Below are positions 7,964 to 16,476 of a stretch of 64,000 nucleotides of DNA, in pieces. This DNA comes from CAVQJU01 sp963729215 (GTDB taxonomy: Bacteria; Acidobacteriota; Vicinamibacteria; Vicinamibacterales; CAVVIG01): positions 558,001 to 622,000 of the forward strand of contig CAVSND010000023.1 in assembly GCA_963729215.1 (NCBI GenBank). Direction: 5' to 3'. Each line of letters begins with the position of its first letter. The first letter of the stretch is position 1. The position numbers and the translations under genes are program-made. The notes below the pieces were generated by a model. The model made no database searches. It was not told the origin of the DNA and worked only from the letters and a program-made list of their open reading frames with translations.

Positions 7964-10900
7964 ATGGCAATCAAGCGAGCCGTGGCGTTTGGAATCGCAG
8001 TCGCAGTACTCCTCCTGTGTCTCCCCATGTCCGCACTGGCGCAGGGCTCCGGCGGCGCCACCGTGACCGGGGTGATCAAAGACGCATCGGGCGCGGTGCT
8101 TCCCGGCGTGACGGTCGAAGCGTCGAGCCCGTCGCTGATTGAAAAAGTGCGCACCGCCGTCAGCGATTCGTCCGGGAACTACCGGATCATCGAGCTGCGC
8201 CCGGGCGTCTACACGGTGACGTACACCCTGCCCGGGTTCACGACGCTCCGGCGCGAGGGCATCGAGCTCAGCACCAACTTCACGGCGACCCTGAATATCG
8301 ACCTGAGGGTCGGGGCGGTGGCCGAAACGGTGACGGTCACCGGCGAGACGCCCATCATCGACGTGAAGGGCGTCACCCGCGAACAGGTCATCAGCCAGGC
8401 GATGATGGATGCGCTGCCGACGAGCAAGAGCATGGGCGGGCTTATTGCCCTGGTGCCCGGCGCGGTCTCGCCGGCCAACGGCCTCGACGTCGGCGGATCC
8501 AAGGGCGAGCAGTCGGTGCGCATCTCGGTGCACGGCGCCAGGACCGGCGACATGCGCCAGATGGTGGACGGCATGCTGTTCAGCAACCTGAACAGCGACG
8601 GCGCAGGCCGCCTGTACTTCGTCAACCCGGTCACCGTGCAGGAGAACGTGATCGATCTCGGCACGGCCGGCTCGGCGCAGTATCAGCTGGGCGGCGCCGT
8701 CATCAACAGCATTCCCCGCGACGGCGGCAACCGGTTCTCGGGAACGGCGTTCGTCGCGGGCACCGGCCACGGCCTGCAATCCAACAACCTCACCGACGAA
8801 TTGCGGGCGCAGAAGGTCACGCAGGTCAACGGCGTGCGTGACATCTACGATTTCAGCGGCCTGTTCGGCGGTCCGGTCGTCACCGACCGGCTCTGGTTTG
8901 TCGCGTCGGCGCGGCTGAACGGCAGCACGACGCGCAGCGCGAACCAGTTTCACGACGCGAATCTCGATGACTGGGTTTTCACACCCAATACGGCCTATCC
9001 GGTCGACCCGGAAGAGCGGACGCGCAGCACACAGATCCGCATGACATGGCAGGCGTCGAAGAAAGACAAGGTGACCGGGTTCTACGACCTCCAGAGGCAT
9101 TTCCGCCAGCAGGCCTTCGGCGAGCTCGACCGAGGCGAGGCCGTCATCGAAAGCGGCGCAGCGATGTGCCACAACGATTCGCTCACCCAGTTCACCTGGA
9201 GCCGGCCGCAGTCGCAAAAGCTGTTGTTCGAAGGCGGCGGCACGATCGGCCTGAACACGTTTGGACGTCCGAGCTTCGGCACGCAGCTCGATGGCTCGGA
9301 CTACGAGCGGTGCGGCATCAGCGAGCCTCTTCGGGTGCTCGTGATCGACGCGCCGGCGGGCTACACGGCCGGCTATCACGGGTTCGGCAGCGTCGGCATC
9401 GGCATCGCCAATCAGTTCGCCGGGCGGTTCTCGACGTCGGTCGTGACCGGCTCGCATACCTTCAAGGTGGGCATGAACCTGCTCAAGGGCTACATCAAGG
9501 GCAACACCTATCGGAACCCGCTGGACGTGCAGGGCCTCCCGCTGCAGTACGCCTTCACCAGCGGCGTCCCGTCGGCCATCACCGAGTTCACCTCGCAGTA
9601 CACCGAAGTGGATCTGGACCACGACCTGGGGCTGTTCGCTCAGGATCAGTGGTCGCTCGGCCGCGTGACGGTGAATGCCGGCCTGCGTTTCGACTGGATC
9701 ACGGCGCACGACCCGACGATCGTCGAGCCGGCCAACGCGCTCTTCCCGTCCTTCACGGCGCCGGGCGTCGAAAACGTGCCCAACTGGAAAGATCTGAGCC
9801 CGCGGGTCGGCGTTGCCTGGGACGTCATGGGCAACGGCAAGACCGTCATCAAGGGCGGCGTCAATCGGTACGTCACGACGCTGACGACGTCGGTCGCGTC
9901 GCTGTTCGGGCCCGCGGCGAACTTCTCGACGGCCCGGAACTGGACCGACTCCAACAAGAACTTCTTCCCTGATTGCGATCTGAAAAACCCGGCGGTCAAC
10001 GGCGAGTGCGGAGCTTTCCTCAACCCGAGCGTCGGGACGTTCGGGCCTGCCACCGCGAAGCCCGATCCGGACTGGGTGACCGGCTGGGGCAAGCGCGGAT
10101 ACAACTGGCAGACGCAGCTCAGCGTGGACCGCCAGATCGGCAGCCGCGCGGCGGTCAACGTGGGCTACTACCGCACGATTTACGGCAACTTCTTCACCAC
10201 CGACAACCTGAACCTGCTGCCGTCGGACTACGATCCGTTCTGCGTCACGGTCCCGGTCGATGCGCGGCTGCCGAATTCGGGCCAGCAGGTGTGCGGGCTG
10301 TACAACGCGCGCATCAGTCCGGCGACGAGCAACTACACGACGTTCTCCGGGAACTACGTCAACAAGTATCCGTTGTCGGGTTATACGCAGTCGCCCGAGA
10401 CGGAACACTTCAACGGCGTGGATGTCGGCTTCAACGCGCGGTTCGCGAGGGGCGGCATGCTCGGCGGCGGCTGGAGCGTGGGCAACGCGGTCCAGCAGGG
10501 CTCGGTCTCGGTGGCGGGCGGCGTCGTGAACTCGAACACGACTCGCTGCTTCATCGTGGACAGCCCGCAGCAGCTCGTCACCAACCTGAGCAACACGGCC
10601 GGCGTGAACTCGTCGCCAGTGGGTTCATGCAACACGGAGACGCCGTATCAGAACCGCTTCCGGCTGAACTCGTCGTACACGCTGCCGTGGGGCGGCATCA
10701 TGGTCGCGGGCGTGTATCAGGATTTGCCGGGCGCCAACTATCAGGCGAACCAGACGTTACTCGAGCGCCCAGATCAACGCGCAGGCGACGGGCAAGTTGA
10801 TCAACCAGGTCACCGGCCAGCCCCGCAACCTGACGACCGCAGGCGGCGTCATCACCGTCGACCTCCTCTCGCCGCTCACGAGCTATGCTCCGCGCATCCG

Positions 10901-11114
10901 CCAGCTCGACCTCCGCGGCAGCAAGACGTTCAAGTTCGGCCGCTCGCGGCTGCAGGCGAACGTCGATCTCTACAACTTGTTCAACCAGAGCACGGCGACC
11001 TTCCTGCGCGCGGCCTACACGACGCCGACGCAGGTGACCGCGACGCCCTGGCTGCAGCCGACGCAGATCCTCGACGGCCGCCTTGTGAAGTTCGGGATGC
11101 AGTACGACTTCTGA
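7964..11114 (+). CDS. TonB-dependent receptor, Oar-like (single-base frameshift near 10757)
   Basis: A full-length outer-membrane receptor of about 1,049 aa when corrected. Signal peptide ends PMSALAQ; carboxypeptidase-regulatory-like domain (GVIKDASGAVLPGVTVEASS); plug (ETVTVTGETPIIDVKG, GAVINSIPRDGGNRF); barrel with YFVNPVTVQENVI and FGGPVVTDRLWFVAS; final strand ends FGMQYDF, a typical barrel C-terminus with terminal Phe. The frame changes at about residue 931: removing one T from the TT at 10757-10758 restores NQTYSSAQINAQATGKL and the rest of the barrel. Uncorrected, the frame would run into the next gene. Start chosen at the ATG preceded by GAGAGG and before the signal peptide. First gene of a co-directional run to 15892. 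Confidence 0.87.
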
Positions 11115-11129
11115 CGGCAAGGGGACGAA

Positions 11130-12296
11130 ATGGCAAAAGCCCGCGGAACCTCGCAGTGGAGTCGGCGCGATTGGTTGAGCACGCTCGGGGCTGGTGTTGG
11201 TTGGGGAACAGTGGCGCGGTTCGGCGCCGGCGACGTGGCCGCCGGCGCACCGCGGCCGCAGGCCCAGGCGCTGGCGACGCCGCGCGGCGCCATCATCCGC
11301 ACGATTGCGGCTGACCTCGATCCCGGCGCGATCACCGGGGCGACGTTGATGCACGAGCATCTCGGGAACGGCCGCCGGCCCGCTCCGCGCGGGCAGACGG
11401 CCGCCCCGGCCGGCCCACCTGACAATCCCACGCAGGATGTGGACTGGATGACGGTCGAGTTGAAGGGCGCCCGCCAGGCAGGCGTCGGGTGCATCGTGTC
11501 CGCCTCCACCGGAGGGGCGGGGCCGGAAATTCCCGTGTACCTGAAGACGCTGTCGGAGCGGACGGGGATGCACCTGCTCAACGCCGGCGCGTACTACACC
11601 AAGCAGCAATATCCGGCCGACTTCGCGACCAAGACCGAGGACGACATCGCTGACGGTCTCGTGCAGATGGCCGCCGCAGGCCGTCTCGGCGCGTACGGGG
11701 AATTCGGCGTGGCCAACGGCGAGGCCGAGGTGGATCCCCTCGAGAAGAAAGTGTTTCGCTCGGTGGGCAGGGCCCATTTGAGAACCGGGTTGCCGATCTT
11801 CACGCACAACAACTACGCGACCGGGCCGGATGTGCCCGCTGACATGGCGCTGCGCCAGCTGGATCTGTTCGAAGCGGTCGGGGTCAACCCCGCACACGTC
11901 GCGATCGGCCACGTCTGCTGCCTCGACGATCCCAAGGCCGCGGTCGCCATCGCGGTCGCGAAGCGGGGCGCCTACGTCGCGTTCGACCGGGTCACGCGGC
12001 AGCAGCAGTGGGTCAGCGACGAGCACCGGATTCACATGATCATGGCGTTTCTCGAGGCCGGACAGATCGATCGGCTGCTCCTGTCGTCCGACTACATCGG
12101 GCGGGTGAACACCGGCGTCGGCGAGATCAGCGTGTACCCCGGCCCGCTGCACGCGCGCGACGGCGGGCCCGGCTACGCGCGGCCGCTGATCCTGTTCGTG
12201 CCGCAGATGCGGAAAGCCGGGATCAAAGACGAGGACATCCGCCACATCACGCAGGACAACCCGCGGCGGTTCCTCGCGTTCGTGCCCCGGAGTTGA
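11130..12296 (+). CDS. Phosphotriesterase-related metal-dependent hydrolase, Tat-exported
   Basis: A 388-aa amidohydrolase-superfamily enzyme of the phosphotriesterase-related (PHP/lactonase) group. The N-terminus has a twin-arginine motif (SRRDWLSTLG). All expected metal ligands are visible: H75-x-H77 in MHEHL, E191 in GEFG at the bridging position (Lys in true phosphotriesterases, Glu in the PHP subgroup), H226 in FTHN, H261 in IGHVC and D321 in LLSSDY. Members hydrolyse lactones, esters or phosphotriesters; the natural substrate is unknown. GGGGA precedes the ATG. It follows the TonB receptor by 15 bp and precedes a VOC protein, suggesting one operon. Confidence 0.85.
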   Translation: MAKARGTSQWSRRDWLSTLGAGVGWGTVARFGAGDVAAGAPRPQAQALATPRGAIIRTIAADLDPGAITGATLMHEHLGNGRRPAPRGQTAAPAGPPDNPTQDVDWMTVELKGARQAGVGCIVSASTGGAGPEIPVYLKTLSERTGMHLLNAGAYYTKQQYPADFATKTEDDIADGLVQMAAAGRLGAYGEFGVANGEAEVDPLEKKVFRSVGRAHLRTGLPIFTHNNYATGPDVPADMALRQLDLFEAVGVNPAHVAIGHVCCLDDPKAAVAIAVAKRGAYVAFDRVTRQQQWVSDEHRIHMIMAFLEAGQIDRLLLSSDYIGRVNTGVGEISVYPGPLHARDGGPGYARPLILFVPQMRKAGIKDEDIRHITQDNPRRFLAFVPRS

Positions 12297-12329
12297 AACG
12301 GCTGAAGCGGCAGATACAGGAGACTTCGC

Positions 12330-12788
12330 GTGGAAGCGATCATCAACAGACTGCTGCAGCGTTTTGAAAAAGGCTCCCTCACCAGGCGCCAGCTCGTTCA
12401 GGGGCTGGCCATGCTCGCCACGGCGGGCGCGCCTTCAGGCGCCCAGGCGCAGAGCCGCGGATTCCAGGGCGGCTTCATCAGTCACGTGTCGCTCTCGGTC
12501 AGCGACCTGCAGCGATCGGCCGACTATTATCAAAAGGTCTTCGGGCTGGCCGTGTTGAGCCAGGACAAGCCGAACGAGATCATGCGGCTGGGTCTCAAGC
12601 GGACGCTGGTGTCCCTGCGGCGCGCCAGCCCGAAAGGCGTCGTGGACCATTTCGCCATTGGCGTCGAGAATTTCAATCGCGAATCCGTGACGAAGGACCT
12701 GCTCGATCGCGGCGTGATGCCCGAGCAGAATGTCGACGCGGGCTTCCACGTTCAGGATCCCGACGGCTTTCCCGTCCAGATCGACTAG
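12330..12788 (+). CDS. VOC-family (glyoxalase/dioxygenase fold) protein with Tat-like leader
   Basis: A 152-aa protein with a leader containing TRRQLVQGLAMLAT and ending GAQAQ, followed by one vicinal-oxygen-chelate domain: HVSLSVSDLQRSADYYQKVF at its start and VQDPDGFPVQID at its end. The first metal-ligand His is present, while the canonical closing Glu/Gln region reads PDGFPVQI. Reaction cannot be assigned. The GTG start at 12330 has AGGAGA 7 nt upstream. Adjacent to the hydrolase upstream and the cupin downstream, all exported, so it probably acts on the same compound outside the cytoplasm. Confidence 0.8.
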   Translation: MEAIINRLLQRFEKGSLTRRQLVQGLAMLATAGAPSGAQAQSRGFQGGFISHVSLSVSDLQRSADYYQKVFGLAVLSQDKPNEIMRLGLKRTLVSLRRASPKGVVDHFAIGVENFNRESVTKDLLDRGVMPEQNVDAGFHVQDPDGFPVQID

Positions 12789-12830
12789 CGTCATACTTCG
12801 GCGCATTCAACTCCAGTTGGAGGACAACAC

Positions 12831-13400
12831 GTGATCAAACGAACCATCCCCGTCGCCTTCGTGGCCTTTGGCTGCCTGATTGGCTACGCGCTGCCGCGTC
12901 CGGAAATGCTCGCGCAGGCGCCAGCCGCACGGCCGCCACAGATCTTCACGATCGACGGCTCGAAATACCCTCGCGCCGAGAACGGCAAGGGTGTCATCTG
13001 GACGGCCGAAGAGCTGCGCAGCAAGTACGTGACGCCCGCGAACGCACCCGGTTCGGACCACCTGCAGTGGGCGCCGCCGTACCGCATCACCATCCAGCGG
13101 CGGCAGCCGCCACAGGCCGGCGCGACGATCAACGGTGAACTGCACGACGACAAAACCCAGATCTACATCGTCATCGGCGGGTCGGGCACGGTCCAGCTGG
13201 GAGGGAAGCCCGACGTCGACAACTCGGCCGGTCCCGGCGAGCACCGCGGCGGACCACTGGTCGGCACGACGTCGCATCACGTGAAGGAAGGCGACGTGGT
13301 GTCGATTCCGCCGCTTACCTGGCACGCGTCGTACGCCGACCCGGGACAGGCGATGACGTATCTGATGGTTCACGTGGAGAACCGGCAGACGATTCCGTGA
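12831..13400 (+). CDS. Secreted cupin-domain protein
   Basis: A 189-aa exported protein with an N-terminal hydrophobic leader and a single cupin barrel. Visible signatures are THDDKTQIYIVIGGSGT-like (GELHDDKTQIYIVIGGSG), HHVKEGDVVSIPPLTWHA and a final TYLMVHVENRQ. His and Gln residues are at positions expected for metal binding. Enzymatic activity is unknown. The GTG at 12831 has GGAGGA 6 nt upstream, a strong ribosome site that fixes the start. It lies 42 bp after the VOC gene. Confidence 0.8.
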   Translation: MIKRTIPVAFVAFGCLIGYALPRPEMLAQAPAARPPQIFTIDGSKYPRAENGKGVIWTAEELRSKYVTPANAPGSDHLQWAPPYRITIQRRQPPQAGATINGELHDDKTQIYIVIGGSGTVQLGGKPDVDNSAGPGEHRGGPLVGTTSHHVKEGDVVSIPPLTWHASYADPGQAMTYLMVHVENRQTIP

Positions 13401-13413
13401 CAGAATCGCGCGA

Positions 13414-14373
13414 ATGATGTTGCGCATCGCGCTGTCGCTCCTCGTATCCGGTCTGCTGGCCGCCGGCGCCGGCGTCGTTCGCGGACAGGAAGCTCCCGCC
13501 GCCCGGCCCCTTCGTTTCGCGGTCAACATGACGACGATCGAGTCGGCGCCGGTATTTCTTGCCGCCGAGGGTCCGTCGGGTGCCGGCATCGGCGTGAGTA
13601 GCGGCGGCATCCCGCTGCTTGTCAGCGGAGAGGCAGACGCGGCGACCAACGCCGAGACCCAGGCGCTGCTCCGATCCGCCGCCAGCCCGAACCTTCGGAT
13701 CGTCCTGACCGTCGCCGAGTGCTATTACCGCATCGTCGCCCGCCGATCGGCCGGTATCAGCCGGCTGTCCGATCTGAAAGGCAAGAAGGTGGGGACGTCG
13801 CTCAGCACGTCCGCGCACTACTTCCTTTCGAAGATGGCGCGCACCGCCGGTTTGTCCGAGACCGACGTCACCGCGGTCGCCGTCCGGTTGCCTGACATGC
13901 CGGCGGCGATCAAGCGGGGCGATGTCGATGCGATCGCCATCTGGGAGCCTGAGGCGTACAACTCCGAACAGGCGCTCGGCGCCGACGCGATCGTTTTTCA
14001 GGATCGGTCGGTCTACCGCGAACTGTTCAACCTGAACACGACCGCCGAGGTGCTGGCCGACCCCGCCAGGCGCCGCGCGCTCGTGGCCGCCGTGGCGCGG
14101 ATTGTCACCGCGTCGGAGCAGGTGACGAGCCGTCCGCCGAGCGTCTGGCCGCTCGTATCCTCGAAGATCAATGTCCCGCAGCCCACGATTTCGGCGGTCT
14201 GGAGCCATTTCCGATTCGCGGGCGGACTCCCTCGTGACCTGCTCGACGTGATGGTGGAAGAAGAACGGTGGGTTGCCGCCGTGCAGAAGCGGGAGCCGCG
14301 CGCCCGCCCGGCCATCGAACAGCTCGTGGACGCGACCGTCCTTCGCGACGCCGTCGCCTCTCTGCGTCGTTGA
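13414..14373 (+). CDS. NitT/TauT-type ABC substrate-binding protein (solitary)
   Basis: A 319-aa periplasmic-binding-protein-like polypeptide with signal peptide (SLLVSGLLAAGAGVVRGQ). Characteristic of the SsuA/TauA/NrtA group are LLVSGEADAATNAETQ, LSDLKGKKVGTSLSTSAHYF and AIKRGDVDAIAIWEPEAYN. No permease or ATPase gene is adjacent, so either it uses a distant transporter or it has another role. ATGs at 13414 and 13417 are both possible. It ends in a TGA that directly abuts a GTCCGGC palindrome. Lies between the cupin and the sulfatase. Confidence 0.82.
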   Translation: MMLRIALSLLVSGLLAAGAGVVRGQEAPAARPLRFAVNMTTIESAPVFLAAEGPSGAGIGVSSGGIPLLVSGEADAATNAETQALLRSAASPNLRIVLTVAECYYRIVARRSAGISRLSDLKGKKVGTSLSTSAHYFLSKMARTAGLSETDVTAVAVRLPDMPAAIKRGDVDAIAIWEPEAYNSEQALGADAIVFQDRSVYRELFNLNTTAEVLADPARRRALVAAVARIVTASEQVTSRPPSVWPLVSSKINVPQPTISAVWSHFRFAGGLPRDLLDVMVEEERWVAAVQKREPRARPAIEQLVDATVLRDAVASLRR

Positions 14374-14397
14374 CGTCCGGCTGAAGCCGGACGCTAC
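14374..14397. repeat. GTCCGGC palindrome, single-arm copy
   Basis: CGTCCGGCTGAAGCCGGACG followed by CTAC, a perfect hairpin of the same family as 44412-44457 and 58625-58677. It begins at the base after the TGA stop codon of the substrate-binding protein gene. Confidence 0.75.
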
Positions 14398-14425
14398 GAC
14401 TACACGCAATCCAAAACAGGCGGCG

Positions 14426-14431
14426 TATACT
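14426..14431 (+). promoter_or_regulatory. -10 TATACT 6 nt upstream of the sulfatase ATG
   Basis: TATACT is followed by six bases and then the ATG at 14438, with no Shine-Dalgarno. The geometry predicts a leaderless transcript beginning at the start codon. Confidence 0.45.
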
Positions 14432-14437
14432 CTCGCC

Positions 14438-15892
14438 ATGTCGAGCACACCTGCGACGAAACGCGTGAGCCGCCGCTCGGTTCTGCGCGCGACTGCCCTG
14501 GGATCGCTGGCGATGGCGGCGCGCGACGTGCTGGGTCAGCCACGCCAGGCTCCGCCCAACATCGTCTACATCATGGCCGACGATCTCGGGTACGCCGACG
14601 TCGCCTGCTACGGCCGCCGGGACATCCGGACGCCGAATATCGACCGCATCGCGGCCCGAGGCGTCCGCTTCCTTCAGGGCTACGCGAATTCGGCCGTCTG
14701 TTCCGCGACCCGCACGGCGCTTATCACGGGCCGATATCAGTACCGACTGCGCGTCGGCCTGGATGAACCGCTTCCGATCAACAGCATGTATGGTCTCCCG
14801 CCAGAACATCCGACGCTGCCATCGCTGCTCAAACAGGCGGGCTACGGCACGACGCTCATCGGCAAATGGCACCTGGGCTCGCTCCCGAATTTCGGCCCGC
14901 TCAAGAGCGGCTACGAACATTTCTACGGCTTCCGCGGCGGCGGCCTCGACTACTACCGGCACACGCCCGGCGGGCCCAATGAAGATCTGTGGGAAGACGA
15001 CGTGCTCGTGCACCAGATGGGGTACCTGACGGAGCTCTTCGGCGACCGCGCTGTCGGCGTCGTCAACGGGTACGGCAAGTCGCGTCAGCCGTTTTTTCTG
15101 AGCCTCCACTTCAACGCGCCGCACTGGCCGTGGGAAGCGCCGGGAGACGAGGCGGAGTCTGAGCGGCTGCGCGTGGCGGGCCGGGGCATCGTGGACTACG
15201 ACGGCGGCACGCAGAAGACCTATCAGAAGATGATCGAGGCCATGGACACGCAGATTGGCCGCGTGCTCAAGGCGCTCGACGACAACCGTCTCGCCGGCAA
15301 CACCATCGTCATCTTCACGAGCGACAACGGCGGCGAGCGGTTCGCCGACACGTGGCCGTTCACCGGCCGGAAAACCGAACTGCTCGAAGGCGGCCTGCGG
15401 ATTCCGTCGATCATCTCGTGGCCCGGGCGGATTCCGCAGGGGAAGACGAGCGATCAGGTGTCGATCACGATGGACTGGATGCCGACGCTGCTGGCGGCCG
15501 CGGGCGTCTCGCCCGATCCGGCGCTGCCGCCCGACGGCATGAACCTGCTGCCTCATCTGACGTCAGGCTCCGCTCCTGTCTCCCGCACTCTGTACTGGCG
15601 CTACAAGGCCAACGCCCAGCGGGCCATTCGCGACGGCGACTTCAAGTTCCTCAAGATTCTCGACAACACGTTTCTCTTCAACGTCGCCGAGGATCCGATG
15701 GAGCGCGCGAACCTCAAGGAGAGGCGGAAGGACGTCTACGATCAGCTGGTGGGAAAGTGGCTCGCGTGGAATGCGACGATGCTGCCCGAGGTGGACGAGA
15801 GCTCGACGGGCAACTTCACGGGAGCGCAGCTCGCCGATCATATCGGCGCCCAGCCGACCAGCCGCAAGGCCGACAATCCCGGCGCGCCATAG
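14438..15892 (+). CDS. Tat-exported sulfatase (formylglycine type)
   Basis: A 484-aa arylsulfatase-family enzyme. The leader contains SRRSVLRATALGSLAMAA. The metal-binding start of the fold is NIVYIMADDLGYADV. The activation site is C88-S-A-T-R92, matching the (C/S)-x-(P/A)-x-R consensus with Ala in the third position, so Cys88 would become formylglycine. Further family motifs are GKWHLG, FTSDNGG and ELLEGGLRIPSIISWPG. It removes sulfate from organic esters; substrate unknown. No sulfatase-maturing enzyme is in the window. Start is set by the Tat leader and by the TATACT box 6 nt upstream. Confidence 0.9.
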   Translation: MSSTPATKRVSRRSVLRATALGSLAMAARDVLGQPRQAPPNIVYIMADDLGYADVACYGRRDIRTPNIDRIAARGVRFLQGYANSAVCSATRTALITGRYQYRLRVGLDEPLPINSMYGLPPEHPTLPSLLKQAGYGTTLIGKWHLGSLPNFGPLKSGYEHFYGFRGGGLDYYRHTPGGPNEDLWEDDVLVHQMGYLTELFGDRAVGVVNGYGKSRQPFFLSLHFNAPHWPWEAPGDEAESERLRVAGRGIVDYDGGTQKTYQKMIEAMDTQIGRVLKALDDNRLAGNTIVIFTSDNGGERFADTWPFTGRKTELLEGGLRIPSIISWPGRIPQGKTSDQVSITMDWMPTLLAAAGVSPDPALPPDGMNLLPHLTSGSAPVSRTLYWRYKANAQRAIRDGDFKFLKILDNTFLFNVAEDPMERANLKERRKDVYDQLVGKWLAWNATMLPEVDESSTGNFTGAQLADHIGAQPTSRKADNPGAP

Positions 15893-15930
15893 CCGCGGGT
15901 GAGGTGTTTCGTTCGAGAGCGGGGCAGGGA

Positions 15931-16302
15931 TCAGGCGCCGAGGAAGCGGTAGGCGCACTCGCAGATGCCGACGAAGCAACCGACGAACACGATCGGCCCG
16001 ACGAGCACCAGCACCCACGCCCGGCGAGCCAGCCAGCTGAGGCGCGAGGCTCCCAGGAGCACTGCGCTCGGTACGACGATGAACGAAGCGCGCAGAAGCT
16101 GATGGCCAAGGCTGGTGGAATCGAGCGTGAAGATCTCCCAGGCGACCAAAGACGCGGCGACGGCCAGCGTCGCGACACTGGATGCGGTGAGGCCCACGCG
16201 CCGCCAGCTCAGCAGTGCAACGACCACGGACACCATCACGGCCCAGACGAGGAGGAGGCCCTCAGGGCCGATGTTCAGCACTCTCAAGAGGGACACCGCC
16301 AT
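15931..16302 (-). CDS. Small integral membrane protein, unknown
   Basis: A 123-aa protein with about four hydrophobic segments (GLLLVWAVMVSVVVALL, ASSVATLAVAASLVAWEIF, LLRASFIVVPSAVLLGAS, WVLVLVGPIVFVGCFVGI). I do not recognise a family. The ATG at 16302 is preferred over a TTG 30 bp upstream. It is convergent with the sulfatase gene and 38 bp from its stop codon. Confidence 0.6.
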   Translation of the reverse strand: MAVSLLRVLNIGPEGLLLVWAVMVSVVVALLSWRRVGLTASSVATLAVAASLVAWEIFTLDSTSLGHQLLRASFIVVPSAVLLGASRLSWLARRAWVLVLVGPIVFVGCFVGICECAYRFLGA

Positions 16303-16378
16303 GATTTTGATACTCTGCAATCCTCGTTGCAAATAAGTTTTCCGGAATGAGGCCCGCCCGCATGGAGAACACGGCTCG

Positions 16379-16474
16379 AACGTAAAACGAAAAACGTCAA
16401 ACGCAGAATGCCGGCGTATTTCTTCGTTCTACGTTTTGCGTTCTCCGTTCAGGGCGGCGTTTTTTGAGCGCCCT
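16379..16474. repeat. AACGCAGAA heptamer-arm element at the 3' end of the quinoprotein gene
   Basis: Left arm 16379-16408 consists of AACG-type near-repeats; right arm 16420-16449 is its imperfect complement (TTCG/TTCTACG/TTTTGCG/TTCTCCG units). It is followed by a second hairpin AGGGCG...CGCCCT (16451-16456 with 16469-16474) and then GGCTAG. The minus-strand gene takes its TAG stop codon from that CTAG. Related copies are at 18431-18544 and 63028-63146. Confidence 0.7.
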
Positions 16475-16476
16475 GG

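Noticed and set aside
7883..10408. An 841-codon open frame antisense to the TonB receptor
   Set aside because: It mirrors the receptor codons, has Arg/Val/Asp-rich shadow composition and no recognisable domain; the plus-strand gene is clearly real.
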